Below, piece after piece: positions 18,418-26,761 of a DNA stretch of 64,000 bases. A program made the translations under genes and the position numbers. Position 1 is the stretch's first letter. The number at the start of each line of letters is the position of its first letter. Origin of the DNA: CBINFS01 sp966250015 (GTDB lineage Bacteria > Bacteroidota > Rhodothermia > Rhodothermales > DASSAV01). The stretch spans positions 186,001 to 250,000 of the forward strand of contig CBINFS010000001.1 in the NCBI GenBank assembly GCA_966250015.1. Reading direction: 5' to 3'. Below the pieces are notes generated by a model. That model did no database searches. It saw only the letters and a list, made by a program, of their open reading frames with translations, and was not told the DNA's origin.

Positions 18418-18496
18418 CGTGATGACGGGAATGGCGTTTCGTTTGATCTTCAAAATGTGGCGGAACCGCAGGCGTCTCGTAAGGTTCACAATGGCC

Positions 18497-18605
18497 TGAG
18501 GGCAAGTCCCGTGCGGCCAGCTCCCTCTGAATCCCGTCAGGACCGGAAGGTAGCAGCGGTAGGAGGTCGTAGCGGCGCGACACGGGTAGCTTGCCCTCTT
18601 TTTTT
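18497..18605 (+). ncRNA. ffs: Signal recognition particle RNA, small bacterial type
   Basis: The conserved SRP RNA core is seen as GTCAGGACCGGAAGGTAGCA from 18536, the apical loop that binds Ffh, flanked by symmetrical purine-rich bulges. The ends close by pairing: GAGGGCAAG at 18498-18506 with CTTGCCCTC at 18590-18598, with CCCGTG/CACGGG inside. A run of seven or more T follows and acts as terminator. The total of about 105 nt fits the short 4.5S-like class without an Alu domain. It sits between priA and yajC, another translocation gene. Confidence 0.88.
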
Positions 18606-18813
18606 GCTCATTCGAGCCGAAATCCATTGAATACCCATAATTGAATCCGGAACGGCGGATGATACCGGGCGTTTCCGGCGTATGACCGTTTTTACCACAT
18701 GTGAGCATACGGTGAGTGGATAGGGGTTTTGATCCGGTTGTTTTAGGTGACCTGCTGTCTTCTCGCGATGCTTTCACCCAGAATCACCGCACCCACTTCG
18801 AACAGCACGACCT

Positions 18814-19110
18814 ATGTACGACATCCTTCTGGCGGCTCCTCCTGGTGAGGGTGCCAGCCCGCTGATTACCTTCATGCCACTGATTCTCATATTTGTGGTA
18901 TTCTACTTCTTCATCATACGCCCTCAGAAGAAAAAAGAGGATCAGCGACGGGCGATGATAAATGCGGTCAAAAAGGGGGATAAAATCGTCACCATCGGCG
19001 GTGTGCACGGTACGGTGACACAGGTTGATGAGACGAGCGTGCTGGCTCAAGTCGATACGAATACGAAGCTGCGTATCGACAAAAATGCGATAGCAAGTGT
19101 CTCGTCGTAA
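18814..19110 (+). CDS. yajC: Preprotein translocase accessory subunit YajC
   Basis: A 98-residue membrane protein with one hydrophobic segment at residues ~17-38, containing the family motif FYFFIIRPQKKKEDQ at its cytoplasmic end. This is followed by the conserved soluble part KKGDKIVTIGGVHGTVTQVD. It associates with SecDF in the inner membrane. No secD or secF follows here: the next gene, ribBA, begins about 115 nt downstream. Confidence 0.94.
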   Translation: MYDILLAAPPGEGASPLITFMPLILIFVVFYFFIIRPQKKKEDQRRAMINAVKKGDKIVTIGGVHGTVTQVDETSVLAQVDTNTKLRIDKNAIASVSS

Positions 19111-19225
19111 CCGCCCCGATAGCCGGAGCGTAGTAGAGCAGAACACATGCGTCTCCACCGGGTTGTATCGGAAATACCGCCCGAAATAATTGCAATAAAT
19201 GAGTATGAGTAGCGGAGGTAGGTGT

Positions 19226-20479
19226 ATGGCCCGAGAGCCTCAGTTTGACCGGATCGAGGACGCTATTGAGGAGATCCGCCGTGGGCGACTCGTCATCGTA
19301 GTGGACGATGAAGATCGGGAAAACGAGGGCGATTTTATCGGAGCCGCGGAGCTGGTTACGCCGGAGCTCGTCAACTTCATGGCGACGTACGGGCGCGGTT
19401 TGATTTGCGTGCCGCTTACGCCGGAGAGGGCCGCCGAGCTCGAGCTCGACCTGATGGTTCGGGACAATACGGCGCTCTTTAACACGCCCTTTACGGTCTC
19501 GGTCGATTATCGGATCGGCACCACGACGGGTATTTCGGCGAGCGACCGGGCGAAAACGATCCGGGCGCTGGCAGACCCGAAGGCTAAGCCATCTGATTTC
19601 GCCCGTCCCGGCCACGTCTTCCCGCTCAAAGCCCAGCAGGGTGGCGTCTTGCGTCGAGCAGGGCATACCGAAGCCACGGTCGATCTGGCAAAGCTGGCCG
19701 GGCTCTCGCCTGCCGGTGTGCTCGTTGAGATCATGAGCCCCGACGGGACGATGGCCCGCGTACCGGAGCTGATGGAAATTGCCCGTCAGTTCGACCTCCG
19801 CATCATTACGATAAAGGACCTGATCGCCTATCGCATGGCCACGGAGCAGCTCGTCAGGCGTGTCGTGGACGTGCACCTGCCCACCAAGTACGGCGAGTTT
19901 CAACTGGCCGCGTACGAGGAGCGCCTGACGGGAGAAGTCCATCTGGCCCTGATCAAGGGTACGTGGACCGAGGACGAGCCGGTGCTCGTCCGTGTGCATT
20001 CTCAGTGCCTGACGGGCGACATTTTTGGCTCGATGCGGTGTGACTGCGGCGACCAGCTTGCCATGGCCATGATGCAGGTAGAGCAGGAGGGCAAAGGGGT
20101 CGTGCTCTACATGAAGCAGGAAGGCCGCGGCATCGGTCTGCTGAATAAGCTAAAGGCGTACAAACTCCAGGAAGAAGGGCTGGATACGGTGGAAGCCAAC
20201 GAGGCGCTCGGTTTCGACATGGACCACCGCGATTACGGCATCGGCTGCCAGATCCTGCGCGACCTCGGCATCCGGAAGCTCCGCCTGATGACGAACAATC
20301 CGACGAAACGGATAGGACTCGCCGGCTATGGCCTCGAGATCGTCGAGCGCGTTCCGATAGAGGCGCCGCCCAATCACATTAACGAGCATTACCTGAGGAC
20401 CAAGCGCGACCGGATGGGCCACTTGATTCTGGCCGACCTCGGAGAGCACGACGAGCAGGTACTCGGCAGCCTCTTCTGA
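19226..20479 (+). CDS. ribBA: Bifunctional DHBP synthase / GTP cyclohydrolase II
   Basis: A 417-residue fusion for two entry steps of riboflavin synthesis. The N-terminal RibB half has DDEDRENEGDFIGAAELV and the region TTGISASDRAKTIR. The C-terminal RibA half has RVHSQCLTGDIFGSMRCDCG, whose three cysteines bind zinc, and QEGRGIGLLNKLKAY. The ATG at 19226 is chosen because GGAGG at 19214-19218 is well placed for it; the upstream ATGs at 19199 and 19205 lie before or within that site. It is convergent with sdhB across a shared terminator. Confidence 0.96.
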   Translation: MAREPQFDRIEDAIEEIRRGRLVIVVDDEDRENEGDFIGAAELVTPELVNFMATYGRGLICVPLTPERAAELELDLMVRDNTALFNTPFTVSVDYRIGTTTGISASDRAKTIRALADPKAKPSDFARPGHVFPLKAQQGGVLRRAGHTEATVDLAKLAGLSPAGVLVEIMSPDGTMARVPELMEIARQFDLRIITIKDLIAYRMATEQLVRRVVDVHLPTKYGEFQLAAYEERLTGEVHLALIKGTWTEDEPVLVRVHSQCLTGDIFGSMRCDCGDQLAMAMMQVEQEGKGVVLYMKQEGRGIGLLNKLKAYKLQEEGLDTVEANEALGFDMDHRDYGIGCQILRDLGIRKLRLMTNNPTKRIGLAGYGLEIVERVPIEAPPNHINEHYLRTKRDRMGHLILADLGEHDEQVLGSLF

Positions 20480-20516
20480 CCCACCCTTCACTGAAACCAC
20501 TTTTAGACAATAATGA

Positions 20517-20558
20517 CGAAGCCTCCGAACGAGCAGTTGTTCGGAGGCTTCGCTTTTC
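20517..20558. terminator. Bidirectional terminator between ribBA and sdhB
   Basis: A perfect 14-bp inverted repeat (CGAAGCCTCCGAAC at 20517-20530 with its complement at 20539-20552), 8-nt loop, and TTTT after it on the plus strand. On the minus strand the 3' side ends in a T-poor CGTCATTA. It lies between convergent stops and mainly serves ribBA, possibly also sdhB. Confidence 0.85.
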
Positions 20559-20579
20559 TATATGGTTCCGGTGGCCGGT

Positions 20580-21290
20580 CTAGTACCTCTGGGTGACCGC
20601 CTTCATCTTGAGCGCCGACAGCCAGCGCGTAATGTCGATCTCCTTCGGGCAAGCCTGGACGCAGTTGAAGATGGTGTAGCATTTCCAGACGCCTTCCCTC
20701 GAGTCCACAACCTGGAGGCGCTCCTCGGTACCCTTGTCGCGGGAGTCAAAGACGTAGCGGTAGGCCTTCAACAGGGCGGCAGGGCCGAGGTAAGTCGGGT
20801 CCGCCCAGGTGCTCGGGCAGCTAAAGGTGCAGGCGCCGCACAGGATGCACTTCGTTGCATCCTCGATCAGCTCGTGGTCGTGTGCGCTCTGGAGACGCTC
20901 GTGCTCGGGCGGTGGCGTGTCGTTGATGAGCCACGGCATTACGGCGCGGTATTTCTCGAAGAAGGCCGTCTGATCGATGACCAGGTCTTTGATGACGACC
21001 CCCGTTGGAAGCGGGGCAAACGTGATGGTATCCCCGTCTTTCTTTGCGAGATCCTGGACGAGGACCGAGCAGGCGAGCTTGTTTTCGCCGTTGATCTGCA
21101 TCGCGTCCGAACCACAGACCCCGTGTGCGCAGCTCTTCCGGAACGTGAGGGTTCCGTCGATGTGCCACTTGATGTACATCAAGAGTGCGAGGGCACTATC
21201 CATCGGTTCTGCAGGCACCTCGTAGGTTTCCCAGTGCGGCGCCTCGTCCGTTTCCGGGTTGAATCGTTTGATCTTAACGTTAATCTTCAT
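20580..21290 (-). CDS. sdhB: Succinate dehydrogenase iron-sulfur subunit
   Basis: A 236-residue subunit with three clusters. The [2Fe-2S] ligands are in CAHGVCGSDAM and NKLAC, with Asp as the third ligand as in E. coli. The [4Fe-4S] set is CILCGACTFSCPS, and the [3Fe-4S] set is CYTIFNCVQACPKEID. The start MKINVKIKRFNPETDE at 21290 is chosen because it begins the ferredoxin-like domain; the open frame continues upstream with a low-quality stretch. It is the last gene of the sdh operon, carrying electrons from the flavoprotein to the membrane anchors. Confidence 0.96.
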   Translation of the reverse strand: MKINVKIKRFNPETDEAPHWETYEVPAEPMDSALALLMYIKWHIDGTLTFRKSCAHGVCGSDAMQINGENKLACSVLVQDLAKKDGDTITFAPLPTGVVIKDLVIDQTAFFEKYRAVMPWLINDTPPPEHERLQSAHDHELIEDATKCILCGACTFSCPSTWADPTYLGPAALLKAYRYVFDSRDKGTEERLQVVDSREGVWKCYTIFNCVQACPKEIDITRWLSALKMKAVTQRY

Positions 21291-21339
21291 CGATATCTTA
21301 GCGTTACTGGCCTTTTCTTCGGTCGGTAAGTGTCTGGAT

Positions 21340-21537
21340 TCAAGGCCGGAGCCAGACCAGAAAGAACCCGAGCCACGCGAGCCCGCTACCGACAATCAAA
21401 GTGACCGCAAAAGCGGTAAACAACCTGGCGCCGATGCGCTCTTCCTTCCGCTGGCGCCAGGCGCGGTAGACCCCGTCGATGCTGATCAGCGTGATCACAA
21501 TGGCAATCAGAAGCAGCCGGTCGGGGGTCCAAAACAT
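21340..21537 (-). CDS. Small two-helix membrane protein inside the sdh operon
   Basis: A 65-residue ORF between sdhA and sdhB, on the same strand. It has two hydrophobic helices, residues ~7-22 (LLLIAIVITLISIDGVY) and ~40-62 (FTAFAVTLIVGSGLAWLGFF), joined by a basic loop (RAWRQRKEERIG), so both ends probably face the periplasm. I know of no standard Sdh subunit of this form. Gaps to sdhA and sdhB are 87 and 49 nt. It has a clean ATG but no clear ribosome-binding site. It could be an assembly factor or accessory anchor, or simply a conserved membrane peptide that uses the operon. Confidence 0.6.
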   Translation of the reverse strand: MFWTPDRLLLIAIVITLISIDGVYRAWRQRKEERIGARLFTAFAVTLIVGSGLAWLGFFLVWLRP

Positions 21538-21624
21538 GTCAAAGGGCGATGATGAACTTCCTTTTCACTAAACCCGGGGAGCCCGTTTGCGTGAATCGCC
21601 GGTTCACGCACCGGTCCGCCGGGA

Positions 21625-23364
21625 TCAATACTTCCGTTCTTTCGGCTGGAATCGGGTGATCACGACGTCCTTGTACGCGAACTCATAGTTGCCCTCGCAG
21701 TCGCTGTAAATCAGCGTATGCTTGAGCCAGTTCTTGTCGTCGCGTTGTTTGAAGTCGTCCCGCGAGTGAGCGCCGCGGCTTTCCGTGCGATTGAGTGCTG
21801 AAGCCGCGATGGCCTCCGAGTAGTTGACCATTCCCTCCAGCTCGTACGCGTCGGTGATCTCTGTATTGAACTTCTTTCCCTTGTCCTGGATGACGACGTT
21901 TCGCGCCCGGCGCCGAAGCTCCGGGATCGCAGCGAGTGCCTTGTTGAGCGTGTCGGCATTCCGGAAAACCGAGACGTTGTCCATCATCATGGACTGGAGG
22001 TCTGACCGCACCTTGACGATCGGCTCGCCCTGCGTGCGGGACAGGATGGCTTCGAGTGCCTCACGGCTGTATTTCTCGGGGTTGTCCGGGAGGGGCCGCT
22101 TTTTGGCGGTGCCGTTGCGGACTTCCTCCGCCATGGCCATCCCGGACCGGCGGCCGAAGACCACCAGGTCGACGAGTGAGTTCGTGCCGAGGCGGTTGGC
22201 GCCGTGAACCGACACACAGGCGCATTCACCGATAGCGTAAAGGCCTGGAACGACGGTTCCGCGTGCCCCACGCTCCACGCGGCCATCGGCGTCCGTGGGG
22301 ATACCGCCCATGGCGTAGTGAGCGGTGGGTGCAATCGGGATCGGGTCCTTGAGCGGATCGATTCCCATGTACGTGCGAGAGAACGTCGCGATCTCCGGCA
22401 GCTTTTTCTCGATGACTTCCGCGCTAACGTGCGTAAGGTCGAGGTGGACGTAGTCCTTACCGTTGATGCCGCGTCCTTCAGCGATCTCTTTGTAGATGCA
22501 CTGCGAGATCAGGTCACGCGGGGCGAGGTCCTTAACAGTGGGGGCATACCGCTCCATGAAGCGCTCGCCGTCCTTGTTGCGCAGGATGCCGCCTTCCCCA
22601 CGAGCGCCCTCTGTGATCAGGATGCCGAGGCGGTACAGACCGGTTGGGTGGAACTGCACGAACTCCATGTCCTCGAGCGGCAATCCACGCCGGAGCACGA
22701 TTGCCATACCGTCGCCTGTGCCGGCGTGAGCGTTCGACGTTGTTTTATAGGCCCGTCCGTACCCGCCCGTGGCGAAGTTGACGATCTTGGCGTGGAAGGT
22801 GTGGATCTCGCCCGTGAGGATTTCATAGGCGACCACGCCGCACGCTTCCCCATCCGGCGTCATGATCAGGTCGAGGACCTGAAATTCGTCGTAGAAACGG
22901 ACGTTTTGCTTGACGCACTGCTCGTAAAGCGTGTGGAGGATCGTATGGCCGGTACGGTCGGCGGCGTGGCAGGCCCGCTTGACCGGCGCCTCACCGAAGT
23001 TGCGGGTGTGCCCACCGAAACGGCGCTGCGAGATCTTGCCGTCTTTGTTCCGGCTGAACGGTACGCCGTAGTGCTCGAGCTCGATGATGGTGCGGGGGGC
23101 GTCCTGGCACATGATTTCGATGGCGTCCTGGTCGCCCAGGTAGTCACTACCTTTGACGGTATCGAATGCGTGCCAGAGCCAGTGATCTTCCTCTTCGTTA
23201 CCTAAAGCGGCTCCGATACCCCCTTGAGCCGCACCGGTGTGTGAACGGAGCGGGTGGAGTTTGGACACAACGGCAACGTCGGCGCCGCCTTCTTTGGCGT
23301 ACAGGGCGGCCATCAAACCGGCGCCGCCTGCACCGACGATCACGATGTCATGGGAGAAAATCAT
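21625..23364 (-). CDS. sdhA: Succinate dehydrogenase flavoprotein subunit
   Basis: A 579-residue flavoprotein that oxidises succinate to fumarate. The FAD-binding start is DIVIVGAGGAGLMAALYA. The histidine that covalently holds FAD is in SHTGAAQGGIGAAL. Active-site motifs are VQFHPTGLYRLG, ITEGARGEGGILRNKDGERF and APTAHYAMGGIPTD, and the C-terminal domain has the typical ESRGAHSRDDF. It is transcribed after sdhC and sdhD and before the small membrane ORF and sdhB. Confidence 0.97.
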   Translation of the reverse strand: MIFSHDIVIVGAGGAGLMAALYAKEGGADVAVVSKLHPLRSHTGAAQGGIGAALGNEEEDHWLWHAFDTVKGSDYLGDQDAIEIMCQDAPRTIIELEHYGVPFSRNKDGKISQRRFGGHTRNFGEAPVKRACHAADRTGHTILHTLYEQCVKQNVRFYDEFQVLDLIMTPDGEACGVVAYEILTGEIHTFHAKIVNFATGGYGRAYKTTSNAHAGTGDGMAIVLRRGLPLEDMEFVQFHPTGLYRLGILITEGARGEGGILRNKDGERFMERYAPTVKDLAPRDLISQCIYKEIAEGRGINGKDYVHLDLTHVSAEVIEKKLPEIATFSRTYMGIDPLKDPIPIAPTAHYAMGGIPTDADGRVERGARGTVVPGLYAIGECACVSVHGANRLGTNSLVDLVVFGRRSGMAMAEEVRNGTAKKRPLPDNPEKYSREALEAILSRTQGEPIVKVRSDLQSMMMDNVSVFRNADTLNKALAAIPELRRRARNVVIQDKGKKFNTEITDAYELEGMVNYSEAIAASALNRTESRGAHSRDDFKQRDDKNWLKHTLIYSDCEGNYEFAYKDVVITRFQPKERKY

Positions 23365-23473
23365 GGATCTCTATTCTTTTCAATATCCGGCGCTGACTAT
23401 TGGCCGGAGGGTGTCTGTCACTGTGCCCGCCCGAAGGCAGACGTTCTTTTTTGTGTCCTGGTTCGTACTGACC

Positions 23474-23956
23474 CTACGCGCCATATCCCACGCCCGCGGT
23501 AATCACGGAGTACAGGCCGACTATCAGCAAAACGAGCGCAAGCGTCCAGGATAACGCCAGTACGGTCACGCGGGCGAAGTCATTCCGAATGTAATCGCCA
23601 AGGACGTTGTTCAGCCCGTAGAATCCGTGGTGCAGCGCAAAGACCAGGAAGAGGATGTTGAATCCCTTCCAGAGTACGGCGTAAACCGGGTCGGCGAGAC
23701 GCTGCATGACCACGTCGTACGCCGTGACCTCGCCCACCGCGACGCCGCGCGCCTGTACAGCCTGCTGTGCGGCTTCCGGATAGACAGGGCTTGCGCCATG
23801 CTCGACGACCGCCGCGGTCACGGTGGCGGTCTGGGCGTCGTAGTGCTGCACCCAGAAGTGGGTGATCAGCAGGAAAATGAGGAAGGTGCCTGTAATGCGG
23901 TGCAGAAACCAGTTGAACGCATTGGAACGGGCATTCTTGCCGTATGGATTAGCCAT
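23474..23956 (-). CDS. sdhD: Succinate dehydrogenase membrane anchor subunit
   Basis: A 160-residue anchor with three hydrophobic segments. The ATG at 23956 (MANPYGKNARSNAFNWFLHR) is preferred to the TTG at 23983. Candidate heme-ligand positions are the histidines in FLHRITGTFLIFLLITHFWVQH and in ALHHGFYGLNNVLGDY. Between the first two helices there is an unusually long periplasmic-type loop of about 45 residues rich in Ala and Val (AQTATVTAAVVEHGASP onwards). It anchors SdhAB and shapes the quinone site. It lies 27 nt after sdhC. Confidence 0.88.
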   Translation of the reverse strand: MANPYGKNARSNAFNWFLHRITGTFLIFLLITHFWVQHYDAQTATVTAAVVEHGASPVYPEAAQQAVQARGVAVGEVTAYDVVMQRLADPVYAVLWKGFNILFLVFALHHGFYGLNNVLGDYIRNDFARVTVLALSWTLALVLLIVGLYSVITAGVGYGA

Positions 23957-23983
23957 ATCCGTAATCGTCAGGTATTCAAACAA

Positions 23984-24382
23984 TTAAGAGTAGTACGCAA
24001 TGAGCGCGTAGATCGAAGGGTAGCCGCCAATCAGAATGATGAGGACGGCCACGATGCCCAATGTCCAGAACACCTTTTTATGGTGAGGGCTCCACCCCAG
24101 GAAGTCGATCAGCACAATGCGTAATCCATTGAGGGCGTGGTATGCAACCGCAGCGAGAAGTAAAAACTCACCGATCTTGAAGATTGGAGCGTGATAGCTC
24201 GCAATCAGTGCGTTGAACGAATCCCGGTCGGTGAGTGACCGTAATCCCCACACGTGTATGATGATGTATGCGACGAGCGCCACACCCGTCAGCCTGTGAA
24301 CCATCCAGGCGAACATTCCCGTACGCACCTTATACTTCAACACGGGCTGTGGTCGCGAGCGTTCGACGGTATCGAGAGCCAT
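23984..24382 (-). CDS. sdhC: Succinate dehydrogenase cytochrome b subunit
   Basis: A 132-residue anchor with three hydrophobic helices. Conserved features are WMVHRLTGVALVAYIIIHVWG, where the first HR is the usual quinone/heme-proximal signature, and a second histidine in YHALNGLRIVLID. It is the first gene of the sdh operon. The 308-nt gap upstream to gltA holds the gltA terminator and presumably the sdh promoter, but no clear promoter was recognised. Confidence 0.92.
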   Translation of the reverse strand: MALDTVERSRPQPVLKYKVRTGMFAWMVHRLTGVALVAYIIIHVWGLRSLTDRDSFNALIASYHAPIFKIGEFLLLAAVAYHALNGLRIVLIDFLGWSPHHKKVFWTLGIVAVLIILIGGYPSIYALIAYYS

Positions 24383-24626
24383 AGCAAAGAAATGGTTTTA
24401 TATGGAGCGAGCAGATGGGCGACCCAATCGTCACCCACGTCAGCTGCCGGCAACCAAATGCCGGTGAGACCGCAAAAATAGACAGCCGCCGTATGAAGGG
24501 CTAAGTAATTCTTTCTAATTCAACGTGAATGTTAAACTACTGCCCTGATCCGCACTTTCCAAAACCGGCGTCCGTACGGCTTGGAAAAGATAGCGCTTAA
24601 AGATCGGGTAGGGGCACGTAGAGTGT

Positions 24627-24664
24627 AAAAAAAGATGGGCGTATCTTCAACTGATACGCCCATC
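24627..24664 (-). terminator. Rho-independent terminator of gltA
   Basis: A perfect 12-bp stem, GATGGGCGTATC at 24634-24645 with its complement at 24653-24664, loop of 7 nt, followed on the minus strand by seven T. It starts 27 nt after the gltA stop and separates gltA from the sdh genes. Confidence 0.9.
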
Positions 24665-24690
24665 CCGGTGCGGAGATATTTAGTCCTTGT

Positions 24691-25884
24691 CTATCGCGCC
24701 TCGATAGGGACCACCTTCAAATTGCGTGGCCCCACGTATTCGGCTCGAGGACGGATCAGGCGGTTGTCTTTCCACTGCTCGAGCACGTGGGCCGTCCATC
24801 CGGCGATGCGGCTCATGCCAAAGATTGGCGTGTACAGGTCGATGTCTATCCCCAGCATGTAGTAGACCGAGGCACTGAAATAATCGACGTTGGGATAAAG
24901 CCCCTTCTCCTGCTCGACGGTGTTTTTGATAGCGGTACTGATCTCGTACCACTTGCGATTGCCGGTCTCCTCGCTGAGATCGAGCAACATTTCCCGGAGG
25001 ATCGCGGCTCGAGGATCTAGCACCTTGTAGACACGGTGGCCAAAGCCCATGATCCGTTCCTTACGCGCGAGGCGCTCCCGGACGTACTCGGCGGGGTCTG
25101 CACCCGCACGATCGATCTCGAGGAGCATCTTCATCACGTTAACATTGGCTCCTCCGTGTAGCGGCCCCTTCAACGCGCCGAGAGCGCCGGTGACGGCGGA
25201 ATAGATGTCGGAAAGCGTCGACGCGATTACTCGGGCGGCAAAGGTAGAAGCATTCAGACCGTGCTCGGCGTGAAGTACCAGGGCAGCGTCGAAGGTTCGA
25301 ACGGCGGCTTCACCCGGTTCCTTTCCATTGAGCATGTAAAGAAAGTCGTAGGCCGTCGAGTTGGTTTTGGTGGGCCTGACGATCTCGAGACCCTTTCTTG
25401 CCCGGTCGAAGGCTGCAATCAGGGTGGGGATTCGGGCGGTGATTCGAATGGCCTTCCGGTAATTCGCCTCGGGCGACATGTCTTCCGCTTCCGGATCGTG
25501 GAAGGCAAGGGAAGAAACGGCGGTTCTGAGCACGGCCGTGGCATCAGCGTTTGCCGGAACGTGCTTAAGGCTGTTCAGGACGGGTTGCGGGACTTCGCGT
25601 TCCGAACGCAGCTGCCGGTTCAGCGCCTCCAGCTCGTTCCGGTCGGGCAGCTTCCCGTTCCAGAGCAGGTACAGCACCTCTTCGAAGCCGACGTTCGCTC
25701 CCAGATCCTCGATGTCGTACCCGCGATAAACGAGCTCGCCCTTCTGGCCGTCGATAAAGCAGATTTCCGACTCGAGTGCAATCACCCCTTCCAGGCCGCG
25801 CACCTTTTGTGCCTGCACTGCCGGTTCGGTAGAGGACTTCGTTACTTCGGTAGCGGGCGACACATCCAAAATGCCAGACATCAT
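24691..25884 (-). CDS. gltA: Citrate synthase
   Basis: A 397-residue short-form (type I-like) citrate synthase that condenses oxaloacetate and acetyl-CoA. Catalytic regions: the first histidine in LHAEHGLNASTFAAR (near residue 210), the second in GPLHGGANVNVMKML, and the motif RIMGFGHRVYKVLDPRA. The final acid is in the YYMLGIDIDLYTPIFGMSRI region. Two ATGs are adjacent at the start (25884). It is upstream of the sdh operon in the same direction but ends in its own terminator, so it is separately transcribed. Confidence 0.96.
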   Translation of the reverse strand: MMSGILDVSPATEVTKSSTEPAVQAQKVRGLEGVIALESEICFIDGQKGELVYRGYDIEDLGANVGFEEVLYLLWNGKLPDRNELEALNRQLRSEREVPQPVLNSLKHVPANADATAVLRTAVSSLAFHDPEAEDMSPEANYRKAIRITARIPTLIAAFDRARKGLEIVRPTKTNSTAYDFLYMLNGKEPGEAAVRTFDAALVLHAEHGLNASTFAARVIASTLSDIYSAVTGALGALKGPLHGGANVNVMKMLLEIDRAGADPAEYVRERLARKERIMGFGHRVYKVLDPRAAILREMLLDLSEETGNRKWYEISTAIKNTVEQEKGLYPNVDYFSASVYYMLGIDIDLYTPIFGMSRIAGWTAHVLEQWKDNRLIRPRAEYVGPRNLKVVPIEAR

Positions 25885-26761
25885 ACTTCCCTGTTATGTG
25901 ATCCGTCAACGCAGCTTTGGCAGTCCGTGCGGGCTGGTCAGGATCTCGTTTTTATGAATCTCGTGTTAAACGTTTGCGTGTACATAGAGCACCGGCCAAA
26001 AAAGCGGAGCAAATATTAACCGGGGCGTTAATTTTAATTGTAATTATTAGGTAACGGGATCATTTGTGCTTCGTATGGACTATAATGAGACCGATTGACC
26101 TAATAAAGTGCAGACCACCTCTCAACGTCTGATTTTCCTGCAGGGTCCGAAGCACGCGATTTTTTTCGGAGTTCAGGCGACGATTGAGGGGTTGGGCCGA
26201 TTTTCGGCAAGGTTTTCGTTTGCTACGGTAGAGCAGGACTATTACTTTGTGGGTTGCCAGATTACGGGCTGAAGAGGCGCGTTAGCCGGGACATCAGCGA
26301 CGCTTATCTTCTTCGTCGACCGATCCAGGTGTGCGTATACATTGTTAGCGAGCTCGTCACCCACCCCGGAGTACCGAGTCCTTCAGTAACCCTGGCATCA
26401 CGCCCGTTTTTCCGGAAGGAAACAAGAGATTTGCTGTTTTGAACATTTTGTGGTTGGGCAGTGTGCTTTTTGTCATCCTGCCCGCAGTCATTTACATATT
26501 TACAGAACTTACCAGGGAGTGTAGCACACGCTTCCTGAGCCGGTCCATTTCTGTCAGTACGTACCCGTCACTCGACGTGGCATCCTCCCGTCACGCCGGT
26601 TTGCTTATCCCCCCTGATATCGGAAGGATACGGGGTGGTACGTCTGTGAGCTCTTCTGCATTCTGGTTATTGCGGACTTCGTCGTCTCCGCCATCGACGC
26701 GGCCCGGAGAACTTCTGGCATGTAAGAGCCGGCTCTCCAAGCGTGTGCGCGAGCATCTTAT
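25885..26761. other. Long gene-free region between divergent gltA and RNase G/E
   Basis: About 875 nt with no convincing gene. Positions ~26010-26050 are distinctly AT-rich (TTAATTTTAATTGTAATTAT) and suit a promoter region. A TATAAT-like hexamer is at 26081-26086. The remainder (26100-26761) could be a long 5' leader of the RNase G/E gene. Its weak open frames lack family signatures and one overlaps the RNase start. No repeat or known RNA family was recognised. Confidence 0.5.

Noticed and set aside
22204..23205. Plus-strand ORF (333 codons) opposite sdhA
   Set aside because: Antisense shadow of SdhA, whose motifs are all present in the sense frame.
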